Shown: in pieces, positions 27,776-36,861 of the stretch
Position numbering within the stretch: the first letter of the stretch is position 1
How the letters are laid out: each line of letters starts with the position of its first letter
NCBI RefSeq assembly: GCF_014397025.1
Contig: NZ_JACJUO010000001.1
Coordinates: forward strand, 248,001-312,000
Source of the DNA: Ochrobactrum sp. Marseille-Q0166
Lineage (GTDB): Bacteria > Pseudomonadota > Alphaproteobacteria > Rhizobiales > Rhizobiaceae
Reading direction: 5' to 3'
DNA length: 64,000 nt
Position numbers and translations under genes: made by a program
The notes under the pieces: generated by a model
What the model was told of the DNA's origin: nothing
What the model saw: the letters and a program-made list of their open reading frames with translations, nothing else
The model's database searches: none

Positions 27776-28396
27776 ATGTTTTGTGTAGTTCGCTCAGGTT
27801 TGAAGTTTATCGCTGCTGCCAGCATCGGCATTGCTGCCCTGACGTTCAGCTTTGGTGCACAGGCTGGTTCCGGCGCCTTCATGCAGACCGGCAAACTGAC
27901 CTCACAGCCAATCGGCCATTACGAATTCTGCAAGCGCGAGACCGCTGAATGCAACATCGTCAGCCGTGATACGCGCGCCCTCTCACTCAACAACAGCAAC
28001 TGGCAGCTTATCCAGACCGTCAATCTTTCGGCTAATGAACGCATTAAGCCGATGACCGATATGGAAATCTACGGCGTTGAGGAATATTGGGCTTACCCGA
28101 CCACTGTTGGTGATTGCGAAGACTATGTTCTGCTCAAGCAGCGTGAACTGGCGAAAGCCGGCATTCCGATGACCGACCTGCTGATCACCGTTGTTCGCAA
28201 GCCAGACGGTGAAGGCCATGCAGTTCTGACCGTTCGCACGGATCGTGGCGATTTCGTTCTCGACAATCTGACTGATGAAGTTCTGCGCTGGGATGAAACC
28301 GAATACACCTACCTCAAGCGTCAGGCCTCAAACAATACCGGCCGTTGGGTCAGCATTGAAAGCCCGGATAACCTGTTGGTTGGTTCGGTTAAGTAA
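27776..28396 (+). CDS. Transglutaminase-like cysteine peptidase (BTLCP, DUF920), exported
   Basis: Bacterial transglutaminase-like cysteine protease of the family that includes LapG, a periplasmic protease controlling adhesin release in other bacteria. Start ATG at 27776 (MFCVVRSG) with AAAGGGCG as ribosome site; a GTG six codons earlier is also in frame. Signal peptide about 1-30 (FSFGAQAG). The catalytic triad is visible: Cys114 in VGDCEDYVLL, His148 in GEGHAVLTV and Asp163 in FVLDN, in a 206-residue protein. No LapD/LapB-type genes lie nearby, so a LapG-like role is not supported by context; stand-alone copies like this are common in Hyphomicrobiales. Confidence 0.88.
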   Translation: MFCVVRSGLKFIAAASIGIAALTFSFGAQAGSGAFMQTGKLTSQPIGHYEFCKRETAECNIVSRDTRALSLNNSNWQLIQTVNLSANERIKPMTDMEIYGVEEYWAYPTTVGDCEDYVLLKQRELAKAGIPMTDLLITVVRKPDGEGHAVLTVRTDRGDFVLDNLTDEVLRWDETEYTYLKRQASNNTGRWVSIESPDNLLVGSVK

Positions 28397-28422
28397 ACAG
28401 ACGAACAACGTATGAGAGCGCA

Positions 28423-28459
28423 GGGCCGGAGAGTTTTTGACTCTCCGGCCCTCGCTTTT
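28423..28459 (+). terminator. Intrinsic terminator after the BTLCP gene
   Basis: An 11-pair perfect stem (28423-28433 with 28441-28451, arms GGGCCGGAGAG/CTCTCCGGCCC) with a 7-base loop; the T run TTTT begins four bases after the stem. Confidence 0.88.
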
Positions 28460-28647
28460 CAACGTATGCCGCAGCTGAACTATTTCCTGCACAATCAAAC
28501 TGGATTAAACTCTGATTCTGGCCTCTTCCAAGCCTCCCCCCTCCAATCGGGAAAGCGTTTTTCATGCGGGAAATCCAACCATCGAAACAACTGTTCGAGC
28601 GAAAGCATGAGGAGGGATTGCTGTTATGCCTCGCATAGGAGGTTTTG

Positions 28648-29358
28648 ATGAAATTATCGGCTCCGGTCTATCATTTGAAACGCCGCGCAAAACTTATGTC
28701 GCGTAATGAGAATATCCCGCTCCATGCAGCATTGGATCGCGTTGCCACGCGCGAAGGCTTCAAAAGCTGGAGTATGCTGACACACAAACAATCAGACAAG
28801 ATTTCAGCGGCAGCTTTGTATACGCGCCTCCACTCTGGCGATCTGGTTCTGGTGGGGGCACGCCCGGGCCATGGCAAAACACTGCTGAGCCTTGAAATCC
28901 TCATCGAGGCGATGAGAAAGGGGCAGCGAGGTCTGTTCTTCTCTCTCGATTACACGCGAAAAGATATCGCCAAGCGATTTGATATGCTTGGTGTCGATGA
29001 GCGTGATTTTAACGATCTGTTTGTGTTCGACGCATCTGAGGCAATCAGCGCCGATTACATCATGGAACAGTCGCACGGTGAACCACGTGGCACCTGCGTC
29101 GTCGTTGATTATCTGCAACTGTTGGATCAAAAGCGTGACAAGCCGGAACTGATGCTTCAGATCCGCGCTTTAAAAGCTTTTGCAAACGACAAAGGCATGA
29201 CCATTCTTTGCATCTCGCAGATCGACCGCTCGTTTGATGTCGAGATCAAAGCCTGCCCGGATTTAAACGATGTGCGCCTTCCCAATCCGCTTGACCTGTC
29301 ATTGTTCAGCAAAGCCTGTTTTCTCCATAATGGCATCGTGACCCTTCAGGCAAACTGA
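28648..29358 (+). CDS. RecA-fold ATPase resembling the DnaB helicase C-terminal domain
   Basis: A 236-residue P-loop ATPase. The ATG at 28648 has an ideal ribosome site (TAGGAGG, 6 bases upstream). Residues 50-236 form a DnaB-C/KaiC-like RecA fold: Walker A GARPGHGKT (70-78), Walker B with Asp154 in CVVVDYLQLL, and ISQIDRS near 195. It lacks the DnaB N-terminal domain and is half the length of a replicative helicase. The first 45 residues are a separate helical module (LKRRAKLMSR, then LHAALDRVATREGFKSW) of a type found in front of unrelated proteins. Its function is not known; annotation pipelines usually call it DNA helicase. It is convergent with comM, 32 bases apart, without a terminator between them. 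Confidence 0.75.
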   Translation: MKLSAPVYHLKRRAKLMSRNENIPLHAALDRVATREGFKSWSMLTHKQSDKISAAALYTRLHSGDLVLVGARPGHGKTLLSLEILIEAMRKGQRGLFFSLDYTRKDIAKRFDMLGVDERDFNDLFVFDASEAISADYIMEQSHGEPRGTCVVVDYLQLLDQKRDKPELMLQIRALKAFANDKGMTILCISQIDRSFDVEIKACPDLNDVRLPNPLDLSLFSKACFLHNGIVTLQAN

Positions 29359-29390
29359 ACCAATGAAGATCAGCACTTCTGTGGCGATTT

Positions 29391-30923
29391 TTACGCCACG
29401 GAAGACAGCCTCTCTGCACCCATGCGATAGGAAATCGCGCCCGCGAGATGGATGCGGCTGACCTGATCAACACCATCCAGATCAGCCAGCGTGCGCGCAA
29501 CCTTCAGAATGCGATGATAGGCACGCGCAGAAAAGCGCATCTGCTCGCTGGCATCGCGCAGCAGCTTTATACCAGCCGCATCCGGCTTTGCCACGTCCTC
29601 AATCAAATTTGCCGAAGCATGAGCATTGGTCATCCACGTATCAAGCCCGAGAGCCGCATAGCGCGCACTCTGGATCGCGCGGGCCCTCGCCACGCGCTTG
29701 GCAACGCTCTCGCTTCGTTCAGCCTGCGAAGGCTGTATAAGATCAAGCGCGGAGACCGCAGGCATATCAACACGCAAATCGATACGGTCCAGTAATGGCC
29801 CGGAAATCCGTGCCTGATAATCGCTCTGGCAGCGCGGACCGCGAGCGCATGTATGCCCTGGCTCTCCTGCCATGCCACAACGACAGGGATTCATAGCTGC
29901 GATCAACTGAAATCGGGCCGGATAGCTGGTCCGATGATTGACGCGCGCAATCATGCATTCGCCGGTTTCAAGGGGCTGTCGCAAGGAATCCAGAACCTGC
30001 GGTGTGAACTCGGGAAATTCGTCCAGAAACAACACACCATTATGCGCCAGTGATACCTCGCCCGGCCTTGCCCGCAAGCCACCACCGACCATTGCCGCCA
30101 TCGATGCCGAATGATGCGGTGCGCGAAACGGTCGCCGATCTGACAATTTTCCACCCGAAAGTTCACCCGCGATAGACGCGATCATTGATACGTCGAGCAG
30201 CTCGCGTGGGCTGAGTTTGGGCAGTATCGAAGGCAGGCGCTGTGCCAGCATGGACTTGCCAGATCCCGGCGGCCCGACCAGCAGCAGATTGTGATTGCCT
30301 GCGGCAGCAATCTCCAGTGCGCGCTTGGCTGTTTCCTGTCCCTTTATGTCGGCAAGATCAGGCTGTACTTCGCTTGAAACACGCATTGAGGGTTCTGGTG
30401 GAGTCAGCACTTGAGTGCCTTTGAAATGGTTTGCCAGTGCAATCAAGCTACGGGGTGCAAGAATATCAATTTCAGCGCCTGCCCATGCCGCTTCCGAGCC
30501 ACAAGCATGAGGACAAATCAGTCCCTTATCCTCACGGTTGGCGCTGATTGCTGCGGGCAGCACACCTGCAACCGCGGTTATCGAGCCGTCCAGCGAGAGT
30601 TCTCCCAGCACCATATAAGATTGAATCGCATCGGCTGGAATGGCACCAATGGCTGCCATAAGGCCCACGGCAATCGGTAGATCGTAATGCGAACCTTCTT
30701 TTGGCAGATCAGCAGGAGCAAGGTTGATTGTTACCCGCTTGGTGGGCATTGAAAGGCCAGAAGCGTGGAGAGCCGCCTGCACCCGCTCCCGGCTTTCAGC
30801 AACAGCCTTGTCGGGCAGGCCGACAATCGACATACCCATCTTGCCCGGCGCCACCATCACCTGCACATCGACAGGCACTGCCTCTATGCCTTGAAAGGCA
30901 ACCGTCCCCACGCGCGCTACCAT
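29391..30923 (-). CDS. comM: ComM/YifB-family Mg-chelatase-like AAA+ ATPase
   Basis: AAA+ protein which in naturally competent bacteria (ComM) is a branch-migration helicase for transformation; its presence is common in non-competent species too. Chosen start is ATG 30921-30923 (MVARVGTVAFQG, 510 residues, the family's usual length) with GCGGGGG upstream; the frame is open eight codons further. An N-terminal Lon-like domain (about 1-170), Walker A VGPPGSGKS (about 216-224), a Walker B LFLDEFPEF, and a C-terminal Mg-chelatase region with a zinc-binding cluster (NPCRCGMAG...HTCARGPRCQ) are present. Divergent from a gap leading to gshB. Confidence 0.94.
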   Translation of the reverse strand: MVARVGTVAFQGIEAVPVDVQVMVAPGKMGMSIVGLPDKAVAESRERVQAALHASGLSMPTKRVTINLAPADLPKEGSHYDLPIAVGLMAAIGAIPADAIQSYMVLGELSLDGSITAVAGVLPAAISANREDKGLICPHACGSEAAWAGAEIDILAPRSLIALANHFKGTQVLTPPEPSMRVSSEVQPDLADIKGQETAKRALEIAAAGNHNLLLVGPPGSGKSMLAQRLPSILPKLSPRELLDVSMIASIAGELSGGKLSDRRPFRAPHHSASMAAMVGGGLRARPGEVSLAHNGVLFLDEFPEFTPQVLDSLRQPLETGECMIARVNHRTSYPARFQLIAAMNPCRCGMAGEPGHTCARGPRCQSDYQARISGPLLDRIDLRVDMPAVSALDLIQPSQAERSESVAKRVARARAIQSARYAALGLDTWMTNAHASANLIEDVAKPDAAGIKLLRDASEQMRFSARAYHRILKVARTLADLDGVDQVSRIHLAGAISYRMGAERLSSVA

Positions 30924-31015
30924 ATGCCCCCGCATAAAACGCAGCACAGCTATAAAGTGAGCAAGTGCTTAAATACAACTATAGGATTTAAGCATTTTTG
31001 ACAGACACAATCAAG

Positions 31016-31050
31016 ACAAAGGGCCGATCTGATTGTCTCAGACCGGCCCC
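31016..31050 (-). terminator. Terminator after gshB
   Basis: A 12-pair stem on the minus strand (31038-31049 with 31021-31032; one G-T pair) with a 5-base loop, followed by TTTGTCTT. It lies 27 bases after gshB. Confidence 0.82.
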
Positions 31051-31076
31051 TTCAATGTTGTCTTCAAGATGCGATC

Positions 31077-32018
31077 TTATTTGCGCTTGGCTTCAACAGC
31101 GTCCCAGAACAGGGCTGCAATGTTGGTGCCGTCGAAGCGCTCAATCTCACGAATACCGGTCGGCGACGTCACATTGATCTCAGTCATGTAATCGCCGATC
31201 ACGTCGATACCGACGAGAATGAAACCACGTTCTTTAAGCGATGGTCCGATGCGCGCGCAGATTTCCTGCTCGCGCGCCGTCAACTTGCTTTGCTCAGCGC
31301 GGCCACCGACATGCATGTTGGAACGTGCATCGGTTTCCGAAGGCACGCGATTGATCGCACCTACCGGCTCACCATCGATCAGGATGATGCGCTTGTCACC
31401 CGCACGCACATCCTTGAGATAACGCTGCGCAATAAACGGCTCCTTGAAGAGCTGGCCGAACATTTCAAGAAGCGACGTCAGGTTACGGTCACCATCCGCG
31501 AGATGAAATACGCCCGCGCCGCCATTGCCGTAAAGTGGCTTCAGGATGATGTCACCAAACTCGCGACGAAATTCGAGCACTTCCTGCGGGTCTTTTGTGA
31601 TCAGCGTTTCCGGCATCAGATCAGGAAATTCAGTCACGAAAATCTTTTCCGGGCTGTTGCGGACCCATGCCGGATCATTGACCACCAACGTCTTTGGATG
31701 GATACGCTCCAACAAATGCGTGTTGGTGATGTAGTTCATGTCGAATGGCGGATCCTGACGAAGCAGTACCACATCCATATCCAGCATGTTGCGACGCACC
31801 GGCTCGCCAAGTGAGTAGTGATCACCCTTAATGTCGCGGACTTCCAGTCTTTCCAGCCGAGCCGTAACAACGCTATCGCGCATGGAAAGCCGATCAGGCG
31901 TATAATGATAGAGTTCATGGCCGCGCTTCTGCGCTTCAAGTGACAAAGCGAAAGTGGTGTCACCTGTAATATTGACCGTGCTGATATGGTCCATCTGGAC
32001 CGCAACTTTTAGCGACAT
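31077..32018 (-). CDS. gshB: Glutathione synthetase
   Basis: Joins gamma-glutamylcysteine and glycine using ATP to make glutathione. The 313-residue protein has the N-terminal substrate domain ([12 protein letters not shown], about 5-16), the ATP-grasp core with [14 protein letters not shown] (about 156-169) and the ending motif [16 protein letters not shown] (about 282-297). The start codon follows CGAGGAAATC. Single gene with its own terminator. Confidence 0.97.
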   Translation of the reverse strand: MSLKVAVQMDHISTVNITGDTTFALSLEAQKRGHELYHYTPDRLSMRDSVVTARLERLEVRDIKGDHYSLGEPVRRNMLDMDVVLLRQDPPFDMNYITNTHLLERIHPKTLVVNDPAWVRNSPEKIFVTEFPDLMPETLITKDPQEVLEFRREFGDIILKPLYGNGGAGVFHLADGDRNLTSLLEMFGQLFKEPFIAQRYLKDVRAGDKRIILIDGEPVGAINRVPSETDARSNMHVGGRAEQSKLTAREQEICARIGPSLKERGFILVGIDVIGDYMTEINVTSPTGIREIERFDGTNIAALFWDAVEAKRK

Positions 32019-32159
32019 GATTTCCTCGCGATTCTCAGTTGCCGGAACTTAAAACGGATTGCGCACGCAACATAGCCCTTTCTGCTTACACAAATATTTG
32101 TAGCTGGATCACACTCACAGGCTTTATTATGCTGAAACGGCTAAGCCCGGGAGGAACAG

Positions 32160-33032
32160 GTGAGCGCAGTCAAGACAACAATATTTGCCGAACATATTGC
32201 CGAGCTTGGAGAGGGGCCAGGGTATGACCCGCTCGCCAGCCAAACCTGGTGGTTTGATATTCTCGGCCAGCATCTGATTGAAAGAGCAGATAGTGGCGAA
32301 ATTCAAACACATGATCTTGGTATGAAAGCCAGCGCGCTTGCAGTCATTGATCGTGAGCGGCAACTCATCGTCAGTGAGCACGGTCTGTTTGTGCGGGAGC
32401 GCGCGAACGGACGCTTGACGCTGCATCAGCCGCTGGAAGCGGATAATGAGGTTACGCGCTCCAACGATGCGCGGGTGCATCCATCGGGCTCTTTCTGGAT
32501 AGGAACTATGGGCAAGAAGGCCGAGAAAGATGCCGGCTCCATCTGGTGGTATCGCGAGGGACAGGTAAAGAAGCTTTTCTCCGGCATTACAATCACCAAC
32601 TCGATCTGCTTTTCGCCCGACGGCAAGATCGCCTATTTTGCAGATACAGACCGCAACATCATCTGGCGCGTTGATACGGATCCCGAAACTGGCCTGCCGA
32701 CATCGGAAAAGAGCGTGTTTCATCACCGTGTGGAAGATGGCGGCGTCGATGGCTCAGTGGTGGACGCAGAAGGTACGCTGTGGAACGCCTGCTGGGGCGG
32801 GAGTGCACTCAATGCCTATTCTCCCCAAGGGCGCTTGATACGCTCGATCAAGCTTCCTGTGAGCCAGCCAACATGCCCGGCTTTTATCGGTGCGGATGCT
32901 TCGGTGCTTATCGTCACCAGTGCACATGAAGGCATGAATGAAAATGCCCGCAATGCGGATCCACATGCGGGCAAAGTCGTTTTGCTTGATCTTTCCGTCA
33001 GCGGTCGTCACGATCCGCCTGTGAGATTATAA
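32160..33032 (+). CDS. SMP-30/gluconolactonase family protein
   Basis: Six-bladed beta-propeller lactonase of the SMP-30/LRE family, hydrolysing sugar lactones. The start is GTG at 32160-32162, with GGGAGGAACAG just before it; no upstream ATG is in frame. Family signatures in the 290-residue protein: LGEGPGYDP (metal-binding Glu, about 17-25), SNDARVHPSGSFWIGTMG (about 101-118), ITNSICFSPDGKIAYFADT (about 143-161) and DGSVVDAEGTLWNACWGG (about 197-214). Sugar specificity cannot be read off. Divergent from gshB and convergent with the DUF1330 gene, 3 bases apart. Confidence 0.92.
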   Translation: MSAVKTTIFAEHIAELGEGPGYDPLASQTWWFDILGQHLIERADSGEIQTHDLGMKASALAVIDRERQLIVSEHGLFVRERANGRLTLHQPLEADNEVTRSNDARVHPSGSFWIGTMGKKAEKDAGSIWWYREGQVKKLFSGITITNSICFSPDGKIAYFADTDRNIIWRVDTDPETGLPTSEKSVFHHRVEDGGVDGSVVDAEGTLWNACWGGSALNAYSPQGRLIRSIKLPVSQPTCPAFIGADASVLIVTSAHEGMNENARNADPHAGKVVLLDLSVSGRHDPPVRL

Positions 33033-33035
33033 AGG

Positions 33036-33323
33036 TTACACGCCTTCAACGATGACGATTTCACCGTCCGCCACTGTCTGGCGGATGGCTTTTGCAGCCT
33101 GATATTCCGGTGAATTGTAGCAATCGAGCGCATGCTGCATCGTTTCAAACTCGATGATGACATTGCGCGCGCGACCCGGTCCTTCAACGGCTTCGGCTTT
33201 GCCACCGCGCGCTATGAACTTCGCACCATAACGCTCAAAAGCAGGCTTGGCTGTCGAAACATAATCCTTGTAGCGCTCCGTATCACGGGCATCCACGCGG
33301 GCGATCCAATAGGCTTTGGTCAT
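33036..33323 (-). CDS. DUF1330 domain protein
   Basis: A 95-residue dimeric alpha/beta-barrel-fold protein of family DUF1330, function unknown. Start ATG at 33321-33323 (MTKAYWIARVDARD) behind GAGGAGGATG. The family pattern YWIARVDxRDxERYKDY is at the N-terminus, and RARNVIIEFETMQHALDCYN near 55-75. Its gene lies 22 bases after pyrF and probably shares its transcript. Confidence 0.88.
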   Translation of the reverse strand: MTKAYWIARVDARDTERYKDYVSTAKPAFERYGAKFIARGGKAEAVEGPGRARNVIIEFETMQHALDCYNSPEYQAAKAIRQTVADGEIVIVEGV

Positions 33324-33345
33324 ATCATCCTCCTCCGAAAACCGA

Positions 33346-34047
33346 TTAGGCAACCGAGCGCATTTCTTCCAGAATGGCAAGCGCTGAAGCCCTGCGATCG
33401 CTTGCGCCGACAATTGGTCGCGCAACGACGAGATGACTTGCACCGGCTTTCAGCGCATCGGCGGGGGTCATGACACGCTTCTGGTCGCCCTTCTCAGCTC
33501 CTGCCGGACGAATTCCGGGAGTGACAACGGCCATATCGGGGCCAATGGCCTGACGAATGGAAAAAGCTTCTGCAGCCGACGCAACAATCCCGCCCATGCC
33601 TGCATCATGCGCCTGTTGTGCACGCTTGAGAACCAGAGCCTCCGGCGTATCGGAATAACCCGCCTCTTTGAGATCACCCTCATCCATTGAGGTGAGGACC
33701 GTCACACCAAGCAGGCAAAGATCAGAACCTTTCGCCGCTTGCACTGCCGAACGCATGGCTTTTGGATAGGCATGAAGGGTCAGCATGGAAACCCCCATCT
33801 TCGCGACATTCTCCACACCCTTGGCGATGGTATTATCGATGTCCAAGAGCTTCATGTCGAGAAAGACTTTTTTCTTCGCTGCAATCAGACTCTTTGCGAA
33901 ATCAAGACCACCTGCAAACACAAGCTGATAGCCGATCTTGTAGAAAGTGGCTGCATCGCCCAGCTCTTCGACAACCTTTTCCGCTTGAGAAACGGTTGGC
34001 ACGTCGAGGCCCACGATCAGTTTATCGCGCAAATCTGTGGTCGTCAT
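33346..34047 (-). CDS. pyrF: Orotidine 5'-phosphate decarboxylase
   Basis: Last step of UMP synthesis. Start ATG at 34045-34047 ([10 protein letters not shown], 233 residues) with GGAGATT upstream. The active-site array Asp64-x-Lys66-x-x-Asp69 is present in [14 protein letters not shown], and VTPGIRPAG near residue 180 and VVARPIVGA near 212 carry the phosphate-binding positions. Group I-type bacterial enzyme of normal length. The DUF1330 gene follows. Confidence 0.97.
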   Translation of the reverse strand: MTTTDLRDKLIVGLDVPTVSQAEKVVEELGDAATFYKIGYQLVFAGGLDFAKSLIAAKKKVFLDMKLLDIDNTIAKGVENVAKMGVSMLTLHAYPKAMRSAVQAAKGSDLCLLGVTVLTSMDEGDLKEAGYSDTPEALVLKRAQQAHDAGMGGIVASAAEAFSIRQAIGPDMAVVTPGIRPAGAEKGDQKRVMTPADALKAGASHLVVARPIVGASDRRASALAILEEMRSVA

Positions 34048-34133
34048 GGTAATCTCCGCTGTGATTTTTGCTCTACAACACCGGCCCAAAAATCAAAAAC
34101 GATTTTTGGAAACCATGATGCGTAGATCAATAG

Positions 34134-34215
34134 TTTAGAGCGTCCTTTTGCGCCCGGTTAGACGCACGCGCTCTAGTCGCACAACAGGGCGCGGTACGAA
34201 AGATACCGCGCCCTG
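34134..34215. repeat. AGAGCGT-type repeat and adjoining long hairpin
   Basis: A TTTAGAGCGTCC...GCGCTCTAG element (34134-34176), similar at its ends to the other AGAGCG repeats of the window, is followed by an inverted repeat with perfect 10-base arms GGGCGCGGTA/TACCGCGCCC (34187-34196 and 34205-34214 approximately). The hairpin lies just after the flavin reductase gene (minus strand) but has no T run, so its role as a terminator is uncertain. Confidence 0.5.
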
Positions 34216-34238
34216 AAATGTACAGATAGTGTCGATTA

Positions 34239-34817
34239 TTAGCGCCCCGGATTGCTCGAGTGCTTGATCAGGCTCGTGCAGACAGCGCTCAACATCTTTG
34301 CCTGGCGCTCATTTTTGAGTGTGTCATCGTCGTTGAAAGCATCGGCAGCACCGCTAACGGAACATTGCTCGGTAATGATTTGTGTTCCTACCGCCATCAG
34401 TACCGCGCGTAGATGATAGAGCCCACGCATACCCGCAAACGCACCGTTTGACGTCGAGCAAAGCCCGACCGTCAACCCCGCATAGGGCTTCAATGGCTTG
34501 TCACCATCCTTTGAAATACGGCTAATCCAGTCAATGGTGTTTTTAAGAAGCGGCGGAATCGATGCATTATATTCCGGCGAGCAAATCATCAGCCCGTCAT
34601 GCTCTGCCAACAGACGACCAAGCTTGATTGCATTTTCAGGAATGCCTTCTTCGGCTTCCAAATCCTCATTCATTATCGGCAGCGGATAATCGGCCAGCGA
34701 CAGACGCGTGACTTTCGCACCCTGTTTTTCGAGTTCTTTTTCAGCCGCATCTGCCATATGGCCCGAAAAGGCTCCCTTGCGGATAGAACCGGCAAAAACC
34801 AGAATTTTTGCTGTCAT
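34239..34817 (-). CDS. NADPH-dependent FMN reductase family protein
   Basis: Flavodoxin-like oxidoreductase that binds FMN and uses NAD(P)H, similar to ChrR-type quinone/chromate reductases. Start ATG at 34815-34817 (MTAKILVFAGSIRKGAFS, 192 residues) behind GGAGGAAAC. The FMN-phosphate loop is GSIRKGAFSGH (10-20), and the second flavin motif is SPEYNASIPPLLKNTIDW (about 78-95). Physiological substrate is unknown. Located 23 bases after pmtA and likely in one transcript with it. Confidence 0.9.
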   Translation of the reverse strand: MTAKILVFAGSIRKGAFSGHMADAAEKELEKQGAKVTRLSLADYPLPIMNEDLEAEEGIPENAIKLGRLLAEHDGLMICSPEYNASIPPLLKNTIDWISRISKDGDKPLKPYAGLTVGLCSTSNGAFAGMRGLYHLRAVLMAVGTQIITEQCSVSGAADAFNDDDTLKNERQAKMLSAVCTSLIKHSSNPGR

Positions 34818-34840
34818 AGAATTGTTTCCTCCGTGGGAAT

Positions 34841-35440
34841 TCAGATGATCGGGCGACGATATACCCAAAGCTGCGCAGGCGGTACATTACGAACGACAAA
34901 ATCATAATGTTGCACAGTGTAATTACCCTTACCAGCCGGGACCGGCGGACGCGGACCGTAGGTGATCTGAACCAGCGGGCGACCGCGTGGAATACGGGAC
35001 AGGAGATCATCCATCAGCTGAATGCGGCTCGGCATCGGAAAATTCAGCATCGGCACGGCTGAAATAATGCTGTCAAACTGCTGATCTCTCATCGCACCCA
35101 GTGCTGTATTGAGATCAAAAACATCGCCCTCGATAATATTCACATCTGGATAAACCTTATCGAGATGTTCAACAAATGCAGATGAATACTCAACTGAGTA
35201 GAGATCGGCAGGCTTCACACCATGGGCAAGAATGGCTTTGGTGATGACACCGGTGCCAGGTCCAAGCTCGAGAACAGGCAAGCCTGATTTCGTATCAATG
35301 ACACTTGCCATGCGTCGCGCTGTAATCGAACTTGTCGGCAATATCGCGCCGACCGCTTTGGGTCCGTCTATCCAACCTTTGAAAAAACGGATTTCCTCAT
35401 CGAACTTAGCGGCCAGTTTCCTGCCGAGCTGCACTGCCAT
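34841..35440 (-). CDS. pmtA: Phosphatidylethanolamine/phospholipid N-methyltransferase PmtA
   Basis: SAM-dependent methylation of phosphatidylethanolamine toward phosphatidylcholine, a major membrane lipid of Brucella and rhizobia. Start ATG at 35438-35440 (MAVQLGRKLA, 199 residues) with GGGAGC upstream; an ATG five codons earlier has no ribosome site. The protein carries the KAVGAILPTSS segment and the SAM motif VLELGPGTGVITKAIL (about 56-71) diagnostic of the rhizobial/Brucella-type PmtA, and is unrelated in detail to the Rhodobacter type. It starts the pmtA-flavin reductase pair. Confidence 0.92.
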   Translation of the reverse strand: MAVQLGRKLAAKFDEEIRFFKGWIDGPKAVGAILPTSSITARRMASVIDTKSGLPVLELGPGTGVITKAILAHGVKPADLYSVEYSSAFVEHLDKVYPDVNIIEGDVFDLNTALGAMRDQQFDSIISAVPMLNFPMPSRIQLMDDLLSRIPRGRPLVQITYGPRPPVPAGKGNYTVQHYDFVVRNVPPAQLWVYRRPII

Positions 35441-35520
35441 TCTTATTGCTCCCATTGTCGCTATCAGACAAGTTTATGCCGCATCAGATTACTTAAGCAA
35501 GGCAAGAATAGGGAAGAATA

Positions 35521-35551
35521 TAAAAAAAAGGAGCCGAATGGCTCCCTTTTT
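35521..35551 (-). terminator. Intrinsic terminator after dnaJ
   Basis: On the minus strand a GGAGCC/GGCTCC stem (arms 35540-35545 and 35530-35535) with a 4-base loop is followed by eight T residues. Confidence 0.88.
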
Positions 35552-36688
35552 TCACTCACCTATACCTTCGAAAAATTCCTTCATCCGAGAGAAGAAGCCT
35601 GCTGATTTCGGGCTATTCTCTTTGGACGAGAGTTGTTCAAATTCCTCAAGCAATTCGCGCTGCCGTTTGGACAGGTTTTGAGGAGTCTCAATATCGATCT
35701 GAATATAGAGATCGCCCATAGCCTGCTGGCGCAGAACAGGCATGCCCTTGCCCTTGAGCCGGAACTGCTTGGCATTTTGCGTACCTTCCGGCACTTTCAC
35801 GCGGGTCTGGGTGTTATCCAACGTGGAAACTTCGAAGTCTCCACCCAGCGCTGCTGTGGTCATCGAAATCGGAACCTTGCAGTAAAGGTCAGCCCCATCC
35901 CGCTGGAAGAACTCATGCGGTTTCACCGATAGGAAGATGTAAAGATCACCCGATGGTCCGCCACGCGTTCCTGCTTCGCCTTCGCCAGCCAGACGGATAC
36001 GCGTACCGTCTTCGATTCCAGCTGGAATATTGACCGAAAGCGAACGTTCCTGTGTTACACGACCCTGACCATGGCACTTGCCGCAAGGGTCCTTAATGAT
36101 CTGGCCGCGACCATTGCAGGTTGGGCAGGTTCGCTCTACCGAGAAGAAGCCCTGTGCAGCACGAACACGGCCCGAACCGGAGCACATGCTACAAGTGGTC
36201 GGCTGCGAGCCCGCCTTAGCGCCAGAGCCGGAGCATTCATCGCAAGTGATGGAAGTCGGCACACGAATTTGCGCGGCCTTGCCGGAATAAGCTTCTTCCA
36301 GAGTGACTTCCATATTGTAGCGAAGATCAGCGCCGCGTTCGCGCCCGCCATTGGATCGGCGACGACCACCCCCCATCATTTCGCCAAAAATATCTTCGAA
36401 AATATCGGAGAAGCCGCCAGCGCCACCAAAGCCGCCACCGCCAAAACCATTGCCCATGCCGCCATTTTCAAAGGCTGCGTGACCGTATCGGTCATAGGCT
36501 GCACGCTTCTGCGGGTCCTTTAGCGTTTCATAAGCTTCGCCGATTTCTTTGAACTTGCGTTCGGCATCCGGATTATTTGGATTACGATCCGGATGATACT
36601 CCATGGCGAGCTTGCGAAAGGCGCTTTTAAGCACCTTATCGTCTGCTGTTCGCTCCACACCCAGAGCTTCGTAATAATCGATTTTCAT
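35552..36688 (-). CDS. dnaJ: Chaperone protein DnaJ
   Basis: Hsp40 co-chaperone that delivers substrates to DnaK and stimulates its ATPase. The 378-residue protein has the J domain with HPD at 32-34 (YHPDRNP), a Gly/Phe-rich linker (about 75-115), four CxxCxGxG zinc repeats ([32 protein letters not shown]; about 150-212) and the C-terminal substrate-binding domain. Normal length and complete. It follows dnaK after 173 bases that contain a hairpin terminator, so it may be expressed at a lower level or from its own promoter. Confidence 0.98.
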   Translation of the reverse strand: MKIDYYEALGVERTADDKVLKSAFRKLAMEYHPDRNPNNPDAERKFKEIGEAYETLKDPQKRAAYDRYGHAAFENGGMGNGFGGGGFGGAGGFSDIFEDIFGEMMGGGRRRSNGGRERGADLRYNMEVTLEEAYSGKAAQIRVPTSITCDECSGSGAKAGSQPTTCSMCSGSGRVRAAQGFFSVERTCPTCNGRGQIIKDPCGKCHGQGRVTQERSLSVNIPAGIEDGTRIRLAGEGEAGTRGGPSGDLYIFLSVKPHEFFQRDGADLYCKVPISMTTAALGGDFEVSTLDNTQTRVKVPEGTQNAKQFRLKGKGMPVLRQQAMGDLYIQIDIETPQNLSKRQRELLEEFEQLSSKENSPKSAGFFSRMKEFFEGIGE

Positions 36689-36815
36689 AGTTCGTTATCC
36701 CGACGGCAGGAGCGCGTGCGATAATTACGGCTCCACGGTCCCATTTCGTGCCGACATATATTTGCCTGCTGGACTATCTTAGTTTGTCCGTCCGGTGCAA
36801 CCGTCCCGAAAGGCC

Positions 36816-36844
36816 GCAAAAGCCCGGGAATGACCCGGGCTTGA
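36816..36844 (-). terminator. Terminator-like hairpin between dnaK and dnaJ
   Basis: Perfect 9-pair stem AAGCCCGGG/CCCGGGCTT (36834-36842 with 36820-36828) with a 5-base loop, followed on the minus strand by only TTT. Likely partial termination after dnaK. Confidence 0.75.
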
Positions 36845-36861
36845 GCGTTTACGGACAAGGC

